In this document: positions 19,027 to 26,800 of the stretch, one piece after another
Numbering within the stretch: position 1 is the first letter of the stretch
How the letters are laid out: each line of letters starts with the position of its first letter
Assembly: GCA_937910425.1 (NCBI GenBank)
Contig: CALEOJ010000386.1
Location: 1-44,514, forward strand
Direction: 5' to 3'
DNA from: an uncultured candidate division WPS-2 bacterium
GTDB taxonomy: Bacteria > Vulcanimicrobiota > Vulcanimicrobiia > Vulcanimicrobiales > Vulcanimicrobiaceae
Length of the DNA stretch: 44,514 nt
Notes under the pieces: generated by a model
The model's database searches: none
Seen by the model: the letters and a program-made list of their open reading frames with translations, nothing else
What the model was told of the DNA's origin: nothing
Translations under genes and position numbers: made by a program

Positions 19027-20453
19027 TCGTGAGCACTTTCCGCAGCGAGCGACATCGGCGAGGAGGACGTCGCCGTCGGCGTCGGAGCTAGCGTCATTCG
19101 CCAGACGTTATATGCGAAGATGACGTGGGCCAGCAACATCATCGTTCCGGAGACGGCGCGCCCGCTCCAATAGGGCGCCGCCGCCTCGACGGACGCGATG
19201 AACGGATCGCCGTTCGCCCACGTGATGCCTTGGACGGTGCCGGCGACCGACAGAACCAGCACGTAGATCGTCACGCCCAAGAACGCAAGCCAGAAGTGCA
19301 ATCCGACAAGGAGCAGGGGAGGGCGCTTCCCGGTCGCCATCGGCAAGAGTCCATAGATGCCGCCCCAAGCGATGAAGGTGATGAAGCCGTACATCGTAAG
19401 ATGCGAGTGCCCGACCGTGAAGTTCGTAAGGTGCCATATCGCTTGTAGACTGCGAAACGCCTCGACGGTGCCTTGTGTCGAACCCACGAAATAGTACAAC
19501 ACGCCGACGAAGAAGAACGGCAGCGCGTACGAGCGGCGGACCGTCGCCCATCGCCCGCGCATCGTCAGCCAAAAATTGCCGGTGCCGGCCCAGACCGGCA
19601 CGAGCATCCCTACGCTAAAGACGATTGCCAGCGTCTGAAACCACCACGGCAATGGCGAGAACTCGTAGTGGTGCGCGCCGATAACCGGGTAGAACACGAG
19701 GTTCGTCCAAAAGCCGAGGACGCCGAGCGCGTACGAATAGATCGGCCGATTCAGAAGTTTCGGAAGCGAGTAGTACGTGACACCCAGTGCGAGGAACGTG
19801 AACCACATTCCGACGGCGTTGTGCATGTAGAACCCTTGCACTGCCACTTGGCCAAGGCCGTACTGGTAGATCGGGATGGCCGCAGTAACGCCCAGGATCG
19901 TCGTGAAGATGAAGCCGCCGATCGTGTACCAGTTCGCAATGTAGATCTCGCGTTCGCGCCGCGCCATCACCGTGGCAACGACGACGACTCCGCTCAGAAC
20001 GACTGCGAGCAGGAAGAATGCGGCGACCCACCAGACCCATTCGCGATATTCTTGACTGCCGTTGCTGATGCCGAGATCGAGGGTGATGCCTCCAAGGACG
20101 GCGGCGATGTTGTAGGACCACAACGCCGCCCACGCGAGCCGCTTCTGGCGCAGATGGATACCCGACGATCGCGCGGCGATGTAGAACGCGAGGCCGGTGA
20201 GTGCGAGCGACGCCCAGCCGTAGAACGTGCCGTTCGTGTGGATCGCCCGCAGACGTCCGAACGAAAGGAACGGATTCGTCGCCAGATCCGGATACGTGAA
20301 CTTGAAGCTTAGGAGCAGCCCGATCGCGGTCGTGATCAACAGCCAAAGGGTCGCCGAAATCGTAAACGCACTGAAAATGGCGACGTCTTCGGCAACGGAA
20401 GCCTCATCGAACCGCTCACGGGAGCTCAGCCTGCCAACAGTCGCAGTTGACAT
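19023..20453 (-). CDS. ccoN: cbb3-type cytochrome c oxidase catalytic subunit I (CcoN/FixN)
   Basis: 476 aa with about 12 transmembrane helices: the proton-pumping haem-copper core that reduces O2 to water with high affinity. Histidine ligands appear in RAIHTNGTFYGW (low-spin haem b), FYPVIGAHHYEF (Cu-B) and HLTNFTVGHSHLTMYGF (haem b/b3). It is first of the ccoN-ccoO-small-ccoP-like run, all genes overlapping by 1-4 bases. The ferredoxin gene lies about 97 bases upstream. No second promoter is obvious in that gap, so it is probably transcribed from the FNR-type promoter at 21190. Confidence 0.96.
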   Translation of the reverse strand: MSTATVGRLSSRERFDEASVAEDVAIFSAFTISATLWLLITTAIGLLLSFKFTYPDLATNPFLSFGRLRAIHTNGTFYGWASLALTGLAFYIAARSSGIHLRQKRLAWAALWSYNIAAVLGGITLDLGISNGSQEYREWVWWVAAFFLLAVVLSGVVVVATVMARREREIYIANWYTIGGFIFTTILGVTAAIPIYQYGLGQVAVQGFYMHNAVGMWFTFLALGVTYYSLPKLLNRPIYSYALGVLGFWTNLVFYPVIGAHHYEFSPLPWWFQTLAIVFSVGMLVPVWAGTGNFWLTMRGRWATVRRSYALPFFFVGVLYYFVGSTQGTVEAFRSLQAIWHLTNFTVGHSHLTMYGFITFIAWGGIYGLLPMATGKRPPLLLVGLHFWLAFLGVTIYVLVLSVAGTVQGITWANGDPFIASVEAAAPYWSGRAVSGTMMLLAHVIFAYNVWRMTLAPTPTATSSSPMSLAAESAHE

Positions 20454-20550
20454 CGTTCATTCATTTTCCAAAGAATGCCGGGTGGGGAAACAGATCATCG
20501 ACGCCGGCGCCCGGCGACGTGCGGTCCCCAAGTCTTGAGCACACGAGACC

Positions 20551-20790
20551 TTACTTGTAGTGGTCCGCGTTGATAGCGGAATAGTGTTTCCACTTGTCCG
20601 GGACGTCGGCATCGGCATAGATTGCTTCGACGGGGCAGGCGGACACACATGCGCCGCAATCAATGCACACCTCGGGGTCGATGTAGACTTGGGGGTCGGC
20701 GTCGCCACCGTGGATGCAATCGACGGGGCAGACATCGACGCAAGACTTGTCTTTCGTTCCGATGCACGGCTCGGTGATGACGTAGGGCAT
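20551..20790 (-). CDS. fdxA: 7Fe ferredoxin ([3Fe-4S][4Fe-4S])
   Basis: 79 aa, cytosolic electron carrier. The first cluster motif is split (PCIGTKDKSCVDVCPVDC, with a long gap between the first and second Cys), as in seven-iron ferredoxins. The second, CIDCGACVSACP, is a standard [4Fe-4S] motif. The ending VPDKWKHYSAINADHYK resembles FdxA-type proteins of actinobacteria and thermophiles. The start at 20790 is preceded by AAGAAGGA. It lies between the Rieske gene and ccoN on the same strand, so it is probably part of the oxygen-limited respiratory operon. Confidence 0.92.
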   Translation of the reverse strand: MPYVITEPCIGTKDKSCVDVCPVDCIHGGDADPQVYIDPEVCIDCGACVSACPVEAIYADADVPDKWKHYSAINADHYK

Positions 20791-20817
20791 GATGGCGAAA
20801 CGGATCCTTCTTGGGGG

Positions 20818-21150
20818 TTATGCCTCGGAGGTTGCGTTCTTCTCGCCGACGTAGACGTCAGCGCCGTCAACCCGGACCGGATACGTATCGAGCGGCAGGA
20901 GGGCCGGTAACCGCAGGACGGCTCCCGAGATGACGTCGAAGCGGGCTCCGTGGCGCGGGCACTCAATCTCCTTTCCGAAGAGCACGCCCTGATCAAGCGG
21001 CCATCCGTCATGCGTGCACACGTTCGCAATCGCATAAAACCGGCCCGCGACGTTGCACAAAAGAACGTCGTCGCCGTCCGCGCTGGTGACCGGCCGCGCA
21101 GTCCCGGCAGGAACGTCGGTGACTTTCCCGACCGGCCGGGCGTTTGGCAT
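20818..21150 (-). CDS. Rieske [2Fe-2S] ferredoxin
   Basis: About 110 aa from the ATG at 21150, which has GGAGG 7 bases upstream; the ORF-track start at 21198 would lie within the promoter region. Both halves of the Rieske cluster motif are present: CTHDGWPL (Cys, His) and CPRHGARFD (Cys, His). There is no signal peptide or membrane anchor, so it is a soluble Rieske ferredoxin of the NirD/dioxygenase-ferredoxin type, not a bc1 Rieske subunit. First gene after the FNR-type promoter, 28 bases before the ferredoxin gene. The electron partner is unknown; the FAD reductase at 24290 is a candidate. Confidence 0.9.
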   Translation of the reverse strand: MPNARPVGKVTDVPAGTARPVTSADGDDVLLCNVAGRFYAIANVCTHDGWPLDQGVLFGKEIECPRHGARFDVISGAVLRLPALLPLDTYPVRVDGADVYVGEKNATSEA

Positions 21151-21189
21151 CGTGTCCTCCGCAGGACGATCGCGACGATTTCCCGATCC

Positions 21190-21238
21190 CTCCTGCATTG
21201 TAACGGCCGGCCTCGCCCGTCGTGTTGATTTTGATCAA
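21190..21238 (-). promoter_or_regulatory. FNR-type palindrome and class-II promoter for the Rieske-fdxA-cco genes
   Basis: A perfect FNR consensus TTGAT-N4-ATCAA lies at 21225-21238. On the minus strand a TACAAT -10 element lies at 21202-21197, which places the transcription start near 21190. The palindrome centre (21231.5) is then at -41.5, the exact position of class-II FNR activators. The palindrome is symmetric and also lies 45 bases upstream of the divergent Crp/Fnr-family gene, so it could autoregulate that gene. The site is seen directly; its use is inference. Confidence 0.75.
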
Positions 21239-21282
21239 TGACGTGCGACAGCACGTAATCGCGGCGGAAGCGTAGAGCAGCG

Positions 21283-22224
21283 ATGCCTCCTGCCAAGCAA
21301 ACTCGGACGCTCGACGTGCGTCCGATCCCGACCTGGGAGCGTCACGGGCGCATCTTTTCGGCGTTCGCCGACCTGCGCGGTGATGCATCTCTGACGATCG
21401 TCACGGACCATGAACCCCGCCCGCTCCACCTGCAATTCCAGGAACGCCATCCTGACGAGTTCGTATGGGAACAACGCCAAGTGGGCAGCGGGCGATGGGA
21501 GGTAAAACTTCAATGGTCGCCGCGGGCCGAAAACGGCGTAGACGACCAGACCTTCTTTCAACGTTGTGCGGTCCTTTCCAACGCGAGTGAGGAGACGCTG
21601 CGTGCGTTCCAGCAGGTGGCCGGCGAACGAACCTTCGAGGAAGGCGCGTCGATCGTCGAGCAGGACGCCCAATGGCCGTATCTGGGCCTCGTCCGGAGCG
21701 GGACGCTATCCGCCATCATCGGTTCGAGCACGGGACGCGATCAGGGTCTTTTCGACTTCCTTCAGGGCGACACGTTCGGTGACGTCGAGACTCTCGACGG
21801 CGGCCGAACGCTTGCGCGCATCGTGGTGACGGCAGCGCCGGCACGAGTCGTCCTGATCCCGCGCGGTATCGTTATTTCAGCTATGATGGCGGATCCTACG
21901 TTTGGACGGCAGTTAGCGGCGGTCTGCGCACAACGAGTACGCGTTCTCGCAGCGCACTTCTCGGCACATGTCGCTCATCCCGCCATCGCGCGCGTTGCTG
22001 CCGCGCTCCTCCCTTACGCGTCGGCCGATGCTGGGCTTGCGCCCTCGTTAGGGCCCCTCCAACACATGACGCAGAATCAACTTGCCGTTGTCGCTGGAAC
22101 AGCGAAGGAAGTCGCAGCTCGTGCCATTGCGGAGCTCGAGGCGGCGGGGGCCCTGCAACGCACGCAGGGCCACATTTCCCGAATTGACCGCGCCAAGCTG
22201 CGGGCATTCATCCCGGAGCAATGA
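21283..22224 (+). CDS. Crp/Fnr-family regulator with N-terminal DUF2249 domain
   Basis: 313 aa. Residues about 8-78 match DUF2249 (RTLDVRPIPTWERHGRIFSA, then a DHEPRPLHLQFQ segment), a small domain found in redox and denitrification proteins. Residues about 93-210 form a cNMP-type effector domain (GLVRSGTLSAII, GDTFGDVETLDGG). The C terminus is a Crp-type helix-turn-helix (MTQNQLAVVAGTAKEVAARAI) that keeps the Glu and Arg which in FNR and Crp contact the TGA half-site core. The N-terminal four-Cys Fe-S motif of FNR is absent: only Cys95 and one later Cys are present. Any redox sensing must use another route, perhaps the DUF2249 part. Divergent from the Rieske operon over the palindrome. Confidence 0.9.
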   Translation: MPPAKQTRTLDVRPIPTWERHGRIFSAFADLRGDASLTIVTDHEPRPLHLQFQERHPDEFVWEQRQVGSGRWEVKLQWSPRAENGVDDQTFFQRCAVLSNASEETLRAFQQVAGERTFEEGASIVEQDAQWPYLGLVRSGTLSAIIGSSTGRDQGLFDFLQGDTFGDVETLDGGRTLARIVVTAAPARVVLIPRGIVISAMMADPTFGRQLAAVCAQRVRVLAAHFSAHVAHPAIARVAAALLPYASADAGLAPSLGPLQHMTQNQLAVVAGTAKEVAARAIAELEAAGALQRTQGHISRIDRAKLRAFIPEQ

Positions 22225-22349
22225 GCCGTGAGAACGTGCAGCGGGCGTCTTGGGTCTCAGGGTTGCGATTTGCCGTTGCGCTTCACTCGAGAGCGACGGT
22301 ACCGGTCCGTGGCCGGTCTGGGTCTCGCATACGTGGCCGAGGAGTTCGT

Positions 22350-23225
22350 TCAGGAGTGACCCTTCCGCATTCGCTCCTCGCCCCGCTCGACGAACGAGGC
22401 CATCTCGTCCGCTAAGCGTTGAAGCGCGAGCTCCGCGACCTTCCGTCCTATGACAAAATCGAAGAAGCGCCCGAGAGCACCGAACGGCGGAACATATTGA
22501 CCATCAAGCGCGAGCCGGGTCAGCTGACCATTCGGTCGAACCGTAATGAAACCGTGAACCACTGGCAACGGCAGCCATCCGCTTGCGCGCCAAGTGAACG
22601 AGAAGGCTTCGTGCAGGCGCGAATGATCGCTGACGTCGCGGACTTGCGATGCCTCGCACCAGACATGTGCCCGTGCCCATCCGAAGGGCCCGATCCGGTG
22701 ATCCGGATTCGTCGCATGAAACAACTCGATGAGCTCGATCGTCCAGCTAAACGCAGATCGCACGTCTCGCTCGGCGTGGATAGCCGTCATGTTCGTGTCG
22801 AGACGCACAAGTTGCTGGCGAAGAGCCTTGAGCTCACGGAATCTCTTCGTTACGTCGCGCAGGATTGCCGCTACCCCAATGATGCTGCCGTCTGCGTCAC
22901 GCACCAGGAGAATCGTGAATTCGACGGAGATGCGCGCGCCGTCCTTACGCACCGCCGGAACAGCGAGCAGATCGCCGGCACCATAGCGCGTCTTCCCGGT
23001 CCGCATTGTCTCCGCATACCCGTTCCAGTGACGGCCCCGGAGATTTTCGGGGATCATGAGGTCGAGCGACTGTCCGAGCGCCTCCGCCTCCGAGAACCCG
23101 AAGATCCGCTCGGCGGCGTGGTTCCAGAATCGGATCAGTCCCCCGGTATCCGCGTAGATCAGCGCGTCGGGGGCATCTTGGACCAGGGTGCGGGAGAATC
23201 GATCGAGATCGAAGCCGACGTTCAT
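22350..23225 (-). CDS. PAS domain protein fused to an SRPBCC-like domain
   Basis: 291 aa. Residues about 5-125 are a PAS domain (LVQDAPDALIYADTGGLIRF, AAERIFGFSEAEALG, then GVAAILRDVTKRFRE). A short helix (RELKALRQQLVRLD) leads to a second domain of about 140 aa ending in LDGQYVPPFGALGRFFD and a long helix. That end matches the stand-alone SRPBCC-like protein at 5381-5872. No kinase, cyclase or DNA-binding domain is attached. The PAS would sense a signal and the second domain might bind a small hydrophobic ligand. Convergent with the Crp/Fnr gene, about 125 bases between stops. The combination is uncommon as far as I know. Confidence 0.88.
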   Translation of the reverse strand: MNVGFDLDRFSRTLVQDAPDALIYADTGGLIRFWNHAAERIFGFSEAEALGQSLDLMIPENLRGRHWNGYAETMRTGKTRYGAGDLLAVPAVRKDGARISVEFTILLVRDADGSIIGVAAILRDVTKRFRELKALRQQLVRLDTNMTAIHAERDVRSAFSWTIELIELFHATNPDHRIGPFGWARAHVWCEASQVRDVSDHSRLHEAFSFTWRASGWLPLPVVHGFITVRPNGQLTRLALDGQYVPPFGALGRFFDFVIGRKVAELALQRLADEMASFVERGEERMRKGHS

Positions 23226-23262
23226 GGCACTTTCCGTCGCCGCCGCGGATCGGCGGCAGACG

Positions 23263-23650
23263 CTATGACGAACCGGAGCTTAATATGTGGGAAGCGGGTG
23301 TGAAGCATGCGTAGGTGTCGCTTGAGTCGCTCCCGGCGCGGAATCGAGACCGGATGTACGGCAAAGGGTTGCCAAAGTCGTAGGGAGGAGCGATCACGGC
23401 CGGGATCCTCTTGAAGTTGTAGTAGGGTGGCGGCGAGCTGATCATCCACTCCAGTGTACGCGCTCCCCAGGGTTCGGGCCCGCCTTCTTCCCGTTCCTGA
23501 GACTCCACAGGATGTTGATGAACATCAGCAGGATGGCGAATGCCATCACATACGATGAGACCGATGCGAACTCGTTCCAGAAGCGGAATTGTGGGTCGTA
23601 GGTTGCTACGCGCCGTGGCATACCCAGCAGACCGAGCCAGTGCAGCCTGG
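23263..23650 (-). pseudogene. Relic of aa3-type cytochrome c oxidase subunit I (ctaD), C-terminal part
   Basis: The minus strand reads HWLGLLGMPRRVATYDPQF and AILLMFINILWSLRNGKKAGPNP, the last two helices of CtaD. The frame then breaks near 23460, and the neighbouring frame continues with PWGARTLEWMISSPPPYYNF, the conserved C terminus. The N-terminal 400 or so residues with all haem and copper ligands are missing. It is a dead remnant upstream of the PAS protein, about 3 kb from the intact cbb3 operon. The sequence from 23651 to 23910 shows no gene. Confidence 0.85.
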
Positions 23651-23910
23651 CATCAAAATACCCATCCCGGCAGCAACCTCTGCGATGCATGTCGCAATGG
23701 GCTGCGCCCTCACGTGAAGATTCCTACCCTCGTCCATACTAGGACGGTCCCGAGTCGATCGCCTTGACATTAATCATTTGCAGACGGCGAATTCTTAGCG
23801 CGGACATTGCACTCGTCGCCGCGCACGCATGGAAGAGATCTCGAATGGCCAGCAGGATGACGCTCCGTGAAAGTCGCCTTCGGCGCTATGCAAAGATGGC
23901 GGCTCAGCAA

Positions 23911-24288
23911 TCATGGTTGACGGGCTGCTATCCGCTCGAACAAGCTGCGTAGGACGATAGCTTCATTGCGCTCGGTATCCTTCGCGCCATACACGAGGGT
24001 AATGGTCTTCGTCCGTTTTGCAACATCGAGAATCTCGCCGATGCTCCTGGAGGCACGAGATTGAGTAAGCTCCGCGCGATAACGCTTGCGAAATTCAGGC
24101 CATCTATCCGGATCGTGCCCAAACCATTTACGCAGCTCGGTGCTGGGAGCCAAGCCCTTCGCCCACGTATCGAGCTGGAGATCCGTCTTTTTTACGCCCC
24201 GCGGCCACAGGCGATCGACCAGGACTCGAAATCCGTCTCCTCTAGCTGGCTTGTCGTAGGCGCGTTTCAGCAGAATAGTGCGTGTCAT
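23911..24288 (-). CDS. DUF488 family protein (YeaO-like)
   Basis: About 125 aa from the ATG at 24288; ORF-track start 24318 overlaps the upstream gene. The family pattern is clear: ILLKRAYDKPARGDGFRVLVDRLWPRGV, WFGHDPDRWPEFRKRY and the ending TLVYGAKDTERNEA. The function of DUF488 proteins is not established. The start lies two bases after the stop of the FAD reductase gene, so it is the third gene of a CDGSH-reductase-DUF488 operon. A second, different DUF488 branch is encoded at 30115-30654. Confidence 0.9.
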   Translation of the reverse strand: MTRTILLKRAYDKPARGDGFRVLVDRLWPRGVKKTDLQLDTWAKGLAPSTELRKWFGHDPDRWPEFRKRYRAELTQSRASRSIGEILDVAKRTKTITLVYGAKDTERNEAIVLRSLFERIAARQP

Positions 24289-24289
24289 A

Positions 24290-25585
24290 CTATCTCCAAC
24301 GCATAAGCGCCGTTGCATTGATGCCGGGCCGCTTCGAAGCGTTCATGACCCTGTCCACCGGACTGCGAGATGTTTCCGCGACGGCGACATTCGCAAGCGA
24401 AAAGTCATCGTTCGCGAGATTTTCCACGGGAACGTTGATCTGCCCTAATAGTCGCTTGGCATTGCTCGTGTCACGCGAGCGGTTTACGCCACATACCGCC
24501 TCGATGCGACCACCCTTAAGGTAAAAAGCCATAAACGAATCTTGTGCAGGATGACCGCGCAGAACGACGTCGTCCCATTCCTTGGCACTTCCGTAATATT
24601 GCAGGCCCCAATCGTATTGGTCCGACCAGAAGAACGGTATCGGATCATACGGCGTCGTTTTGCCGCACATCGAATCTGCTGCGGCAGCGCCTTGCAATTG
24701 CGCGTTGTCGAAATGTTCCAAACGCACATGGCGATTCAGCCGCGGGCGCCAGGAACGCGCGATGTCGCCGGCGGCAAAGACGTTATCGATGCTCGTCCGG
24801 CAAAACTCGTCCGTCATCAGCCCATCCTTCGTGCCGACATCGCTCAGCATGCCCAGAGATGGGTCGATTCCAATGCCGATGACCGCTGTCGTGCAGGCAA
24901 CTGTGCGGCCGTCCGAGAGCACCGCTTCTTCGAGCGAACGCACACCGCGAAATTCCGTGACGGTCGGGCCGATCTTCACGTCAACGCCGTGGGCGCGGTG
25001 GTAATCCGCATAGAAGGCGCCCACCTCCGGACCCAAGGCATGCGCCATCGGAAGAGCGGGTGCAGCAATTATCACCTCGCAGCCCACCTTCTTGGCGGAC
25101 GCCGCTACCTCACATCCAATGAAGCCGCCGCCTACGACCAGGACGCGCGGATGCTGCTCAAAGTCTTTGCGTAGAGCCAGCGCCTGCGGTAGCGTGCGCA
25201 GATAGTGCACGCCTGGGAGACCGGCCCCCGGAATGAGGAGCTGTCGTGGTAGGCCTCCGGTGGCGATCAAGAGCTTGTCGTACTTGACGTGCGCACCGCT
25301 TGCGCACTCGACCAGACAAGCGTGCGGATCGATATGGACCGCACGATCGGCCATATGTAATTCGATTGCATTGCCTCGATAGAACTCCGGCGAACGCAGG
25401 AGCACGAAGTCGGAAGATACTTCGCCGCGCAACAACTGCTTCGAGAGCGGCGGCCGCTGATACGGCTGTTCAGGCTCTTTTCCGATGAGCACGATTCGAC
25501 CATCGAAGCCTGCGCCGCGAAGCGCTTCCGCAGCACTGACGCCGGCCACACCGGCCCCGACGATAACGTACGTGCGAGCTGTCAT
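24290..25585 (-). CDS. FAD-dependent ferredoxin/rubredoxin reductase-type oxidoreductase
   Basis: 431 aa, cytosolic. N-terminal FAD-binding fold YVIVGAGVAGVSAAEAL; the family motif PYQRPPLSKQLL; an NAD(P)H-binding GGGFIGCEVA; the second FAD motif VFAAGDIA; a C-terminal reductase domain (FFWSDQYDWGLQYYG). This fits NAD(P)H-dependent reductases that feed ferredoxins, rubredoxins or Rieske-type ferredoxins. Two bases separate its start from the stop of the CDGSH gene and its stop from the DUF488 start. A CDGSH protein, or the Rieske and 7Fe ferredoxins at 20.5-21.1 kb, could be its electron partner; this is inference. Confidence 0.95.
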   Translation of the reverse strand: MTARTYVIVGAGVAGVSAAEALRGAGFDGRIVLIGKEPEQPYQRPPLSKQLLRGEVSSDFVLLRSPEFYRGNAIELHMADRAVHIDPHACLVECASGAHVKYDKLLIATGGLPRQLLIPGAGLPGVHYLRTLPQALALRKDFEQHPRVLVVGGGFIGCEVAASAKKVGCEVIIAAPALPMAHALGPEVGAFYADYHRAHGVDVKIGPTVTEFRGVRSLEEAVLSDGRTVACTTAVIGIGIDPSLGMLSDVGTKDGLMTDEFCRTSIDNVFAAGDIARSWRPRLNRHVRLEHFDNAQLQGAAAADSMCGKTTPYDPIPFFWSDQYDWGLQYYGSAKEWDDVVLRGHPAQDSFMAFYLKGGRIEAVCGVNRSRDTSNAKRLLGQINVPVENLANDDFSLANVAVAETSRSPVDRVMNASKRPGINATALMRWR

Positions 25586-25587
25586 GG

Positions 25588-25845
25588 CTACGCGGCGCCG
25601 AGCCCCTGTTTCGGTTTGGTCGCCGTCGCGTCGCCCTCGGTGGATTTGAACCCGATGCGCAAGTGCGAGTTATCGCAAAATGGCTTGTTGTTGGAGGCAC
25701 CGCAGCGACACAAGAAGATTGCGCCGCTACCATCGGCTTCGCCCTCCTGGGAGATCACATGGCCGCTTGGCCACAAAAGTTCGACAGCGCCGGTCACCAT
25801 GTTCGGACCATCGGCGGTTGCGGTAATTTGGATGGAAGCTGGCAT
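25588..25845 (-). CDS. CDGSH-type [2Fe-2S] protein
   Basis: 85 aa from the ATG at 25845, which follows AAAGGAA, a good ribosome binding site; the ORF-track start at 25998 is rejected. The CDGSH cluster motif LCRCGASNNKPFCDNSH has three Cys and one His ligand (the Gly of the name motif is Asn). The N-terminal half (ADGPNMVTGAVELLWPSG) matches bacterial CDGSH proteins with one motif and an N-terminal extension. Likely a small redox carrier or Fe-S donor. First gene of the operon with the FAD reductase and DUF488 protein. Confidence 0.93.
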   Translation of the reverse strand: MPASIQITATADGPNMVTGAVELLWPSGHVISQEGEADGSGAIFLCRCGASNNKPFCDNSHLRIGFKSTEGDATATKPKQGLGAA

Positions 25846-26106
25846 TACGTATTCCTTTATGAGGTAGATTCTGCTCCGAATGTGTTTTTCTATGGAAAGC
25901 GTGCGACAAGGATTGCAATGTCGTCTTGCAGTTGCCCGGATCTGGCCGATCTCAATCTCGTGGGTGCCCGTCAGGAATCGGTACGCGCTCTTGCTCACGA
26001 ATTTGTACCGCGCCGATGACTCCGGTCATTGACAAATCGAGTTGCGCTACTTGCGCCACATCACATGGGCTCGCGGGTTAGAATGAGGAGGAGGATATTG
26101 AAGGGG

Positions 26107-26168
26107 CAGTTGACGTGTGGGCAAATGTTCAAAGTAATAAAGGCGCGCATTCGCCCCAGCGTCAACTG
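26107..26168. repeat. Perfect 9-bp inverted repeat spanning 62 bases
   Basis: CAGTTGACG at 26107-26115 and CGTCAACTG at 26160-26168, separated by 44 bases. The right arm overlaps the stop codon of the hydrolase gene. It could be a long-loop hairpin that ends the hydrolase transcript, or the ends of a small decayed inserted element. No T-run follows. It lies within the 25846-26161 stretch, where no gene is supported apart from the promoter side of the CDGSH operon. Confidence 0.4.
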
Positions 26169-26800
26169 AGATGACGGCGTAAGAATGCTTGAACGTGATC
26201 CCAGCGATCGGCGATGACACGAGCAGGAAATGATTCCATGGTTACGCTGGTTTGCGACGCTGGGGCATCGTAGTGTTGGATTTCCACCATTTTGCCCGCC
26301 CCTTCAAGATCGCTACGGATCCCCTGAATCACGTCATCAGCATCGAGACGCGACGTCGCGAAGATAAGCAACACCGGACACTGGACGTCATGCGGATCAA
26401 ACGGTGCCGCCGGGTGCCAGTCCCCCGTCGGGCCGGTGCCCGCGTCTAAGTGAAGAATGATTGCAGCGGCGATGCCGGGGACGGTAGACGCGATCGCGCC
26501 ACAGCCTGCGCCCAATGACCACACTGCGATGCTCCCATGGCGGACATCGGGTCTATCGTTGAGAAAAATAATGGCTTCCGCGATACTGTGTTTGAGCTGT
26601 GCCCCATCAAACTGTTGCGCGAGCAATGGAAAAGCGAGCGTGACACGTGCTAGGCCCGAAAGCAGGTCTGCCACGTGGATTAACTCGGTAGCCGCGGTTG
26701 GCTCTTCCCCGATGACAATGACCGCCTGATGCTTTTCGGCGTCGCATGGGATTGCGAGATGAACCCGCACATCTCCAAGGAGAACCTCTTTAGTGTTCAT
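26162..26800 (-). CDS. Alpha/beta-hydrolase of the dienelactone hydrolase type
   Basis: 212 aa from the ATG at 26800; the ORF-track N terminus (to 27028) is out of frame with the preceding gene and rejected. The order of strands and helices fits a dienelactone-hydrolase-like fold: LLGDVRVHLAIP, AVIVIGEEPTAAT, then the nucleophile-elbow region SIAVWSLGAGCG, with Ser or Cys as possible nucleophile, and CPVLLIFATSRLDADD near the acid position. A late His lies in RWDHVQAFLRRH. The usual G-x-C/S-x-G is altered (VWSLG), so activity is uncertain. Start overlaps the small lipoprotein stop (ATGA), giving coupled translation. Confidence 0.8.
   Translation of the reverse strand: MNTKEVLLGDVRVHLAIPCDAEKHQAVIVIGEEPTAATELIHVADLLSGLARVTLAFPLLAQQFDGAQLKHSIAEAIIFLNDRPDVRHGSIAVWSLGAGCGAIASTVPGIAAAIILHLDAGTGPTGDWHPAAPFDPHDVQCPVLLIFATSRLDADDVIQGIRSDLEGAGKMVEIQHYDAPASQTSVTMESFPARVIADRWDHVQAFLRRHLS

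Noticed and set aside
23764-23777. TTGACATTAATCAT as a second FNR box
   Set aside because: Two mismatches to the palindrome, and the gene it would serve is the dead ctaD relic.
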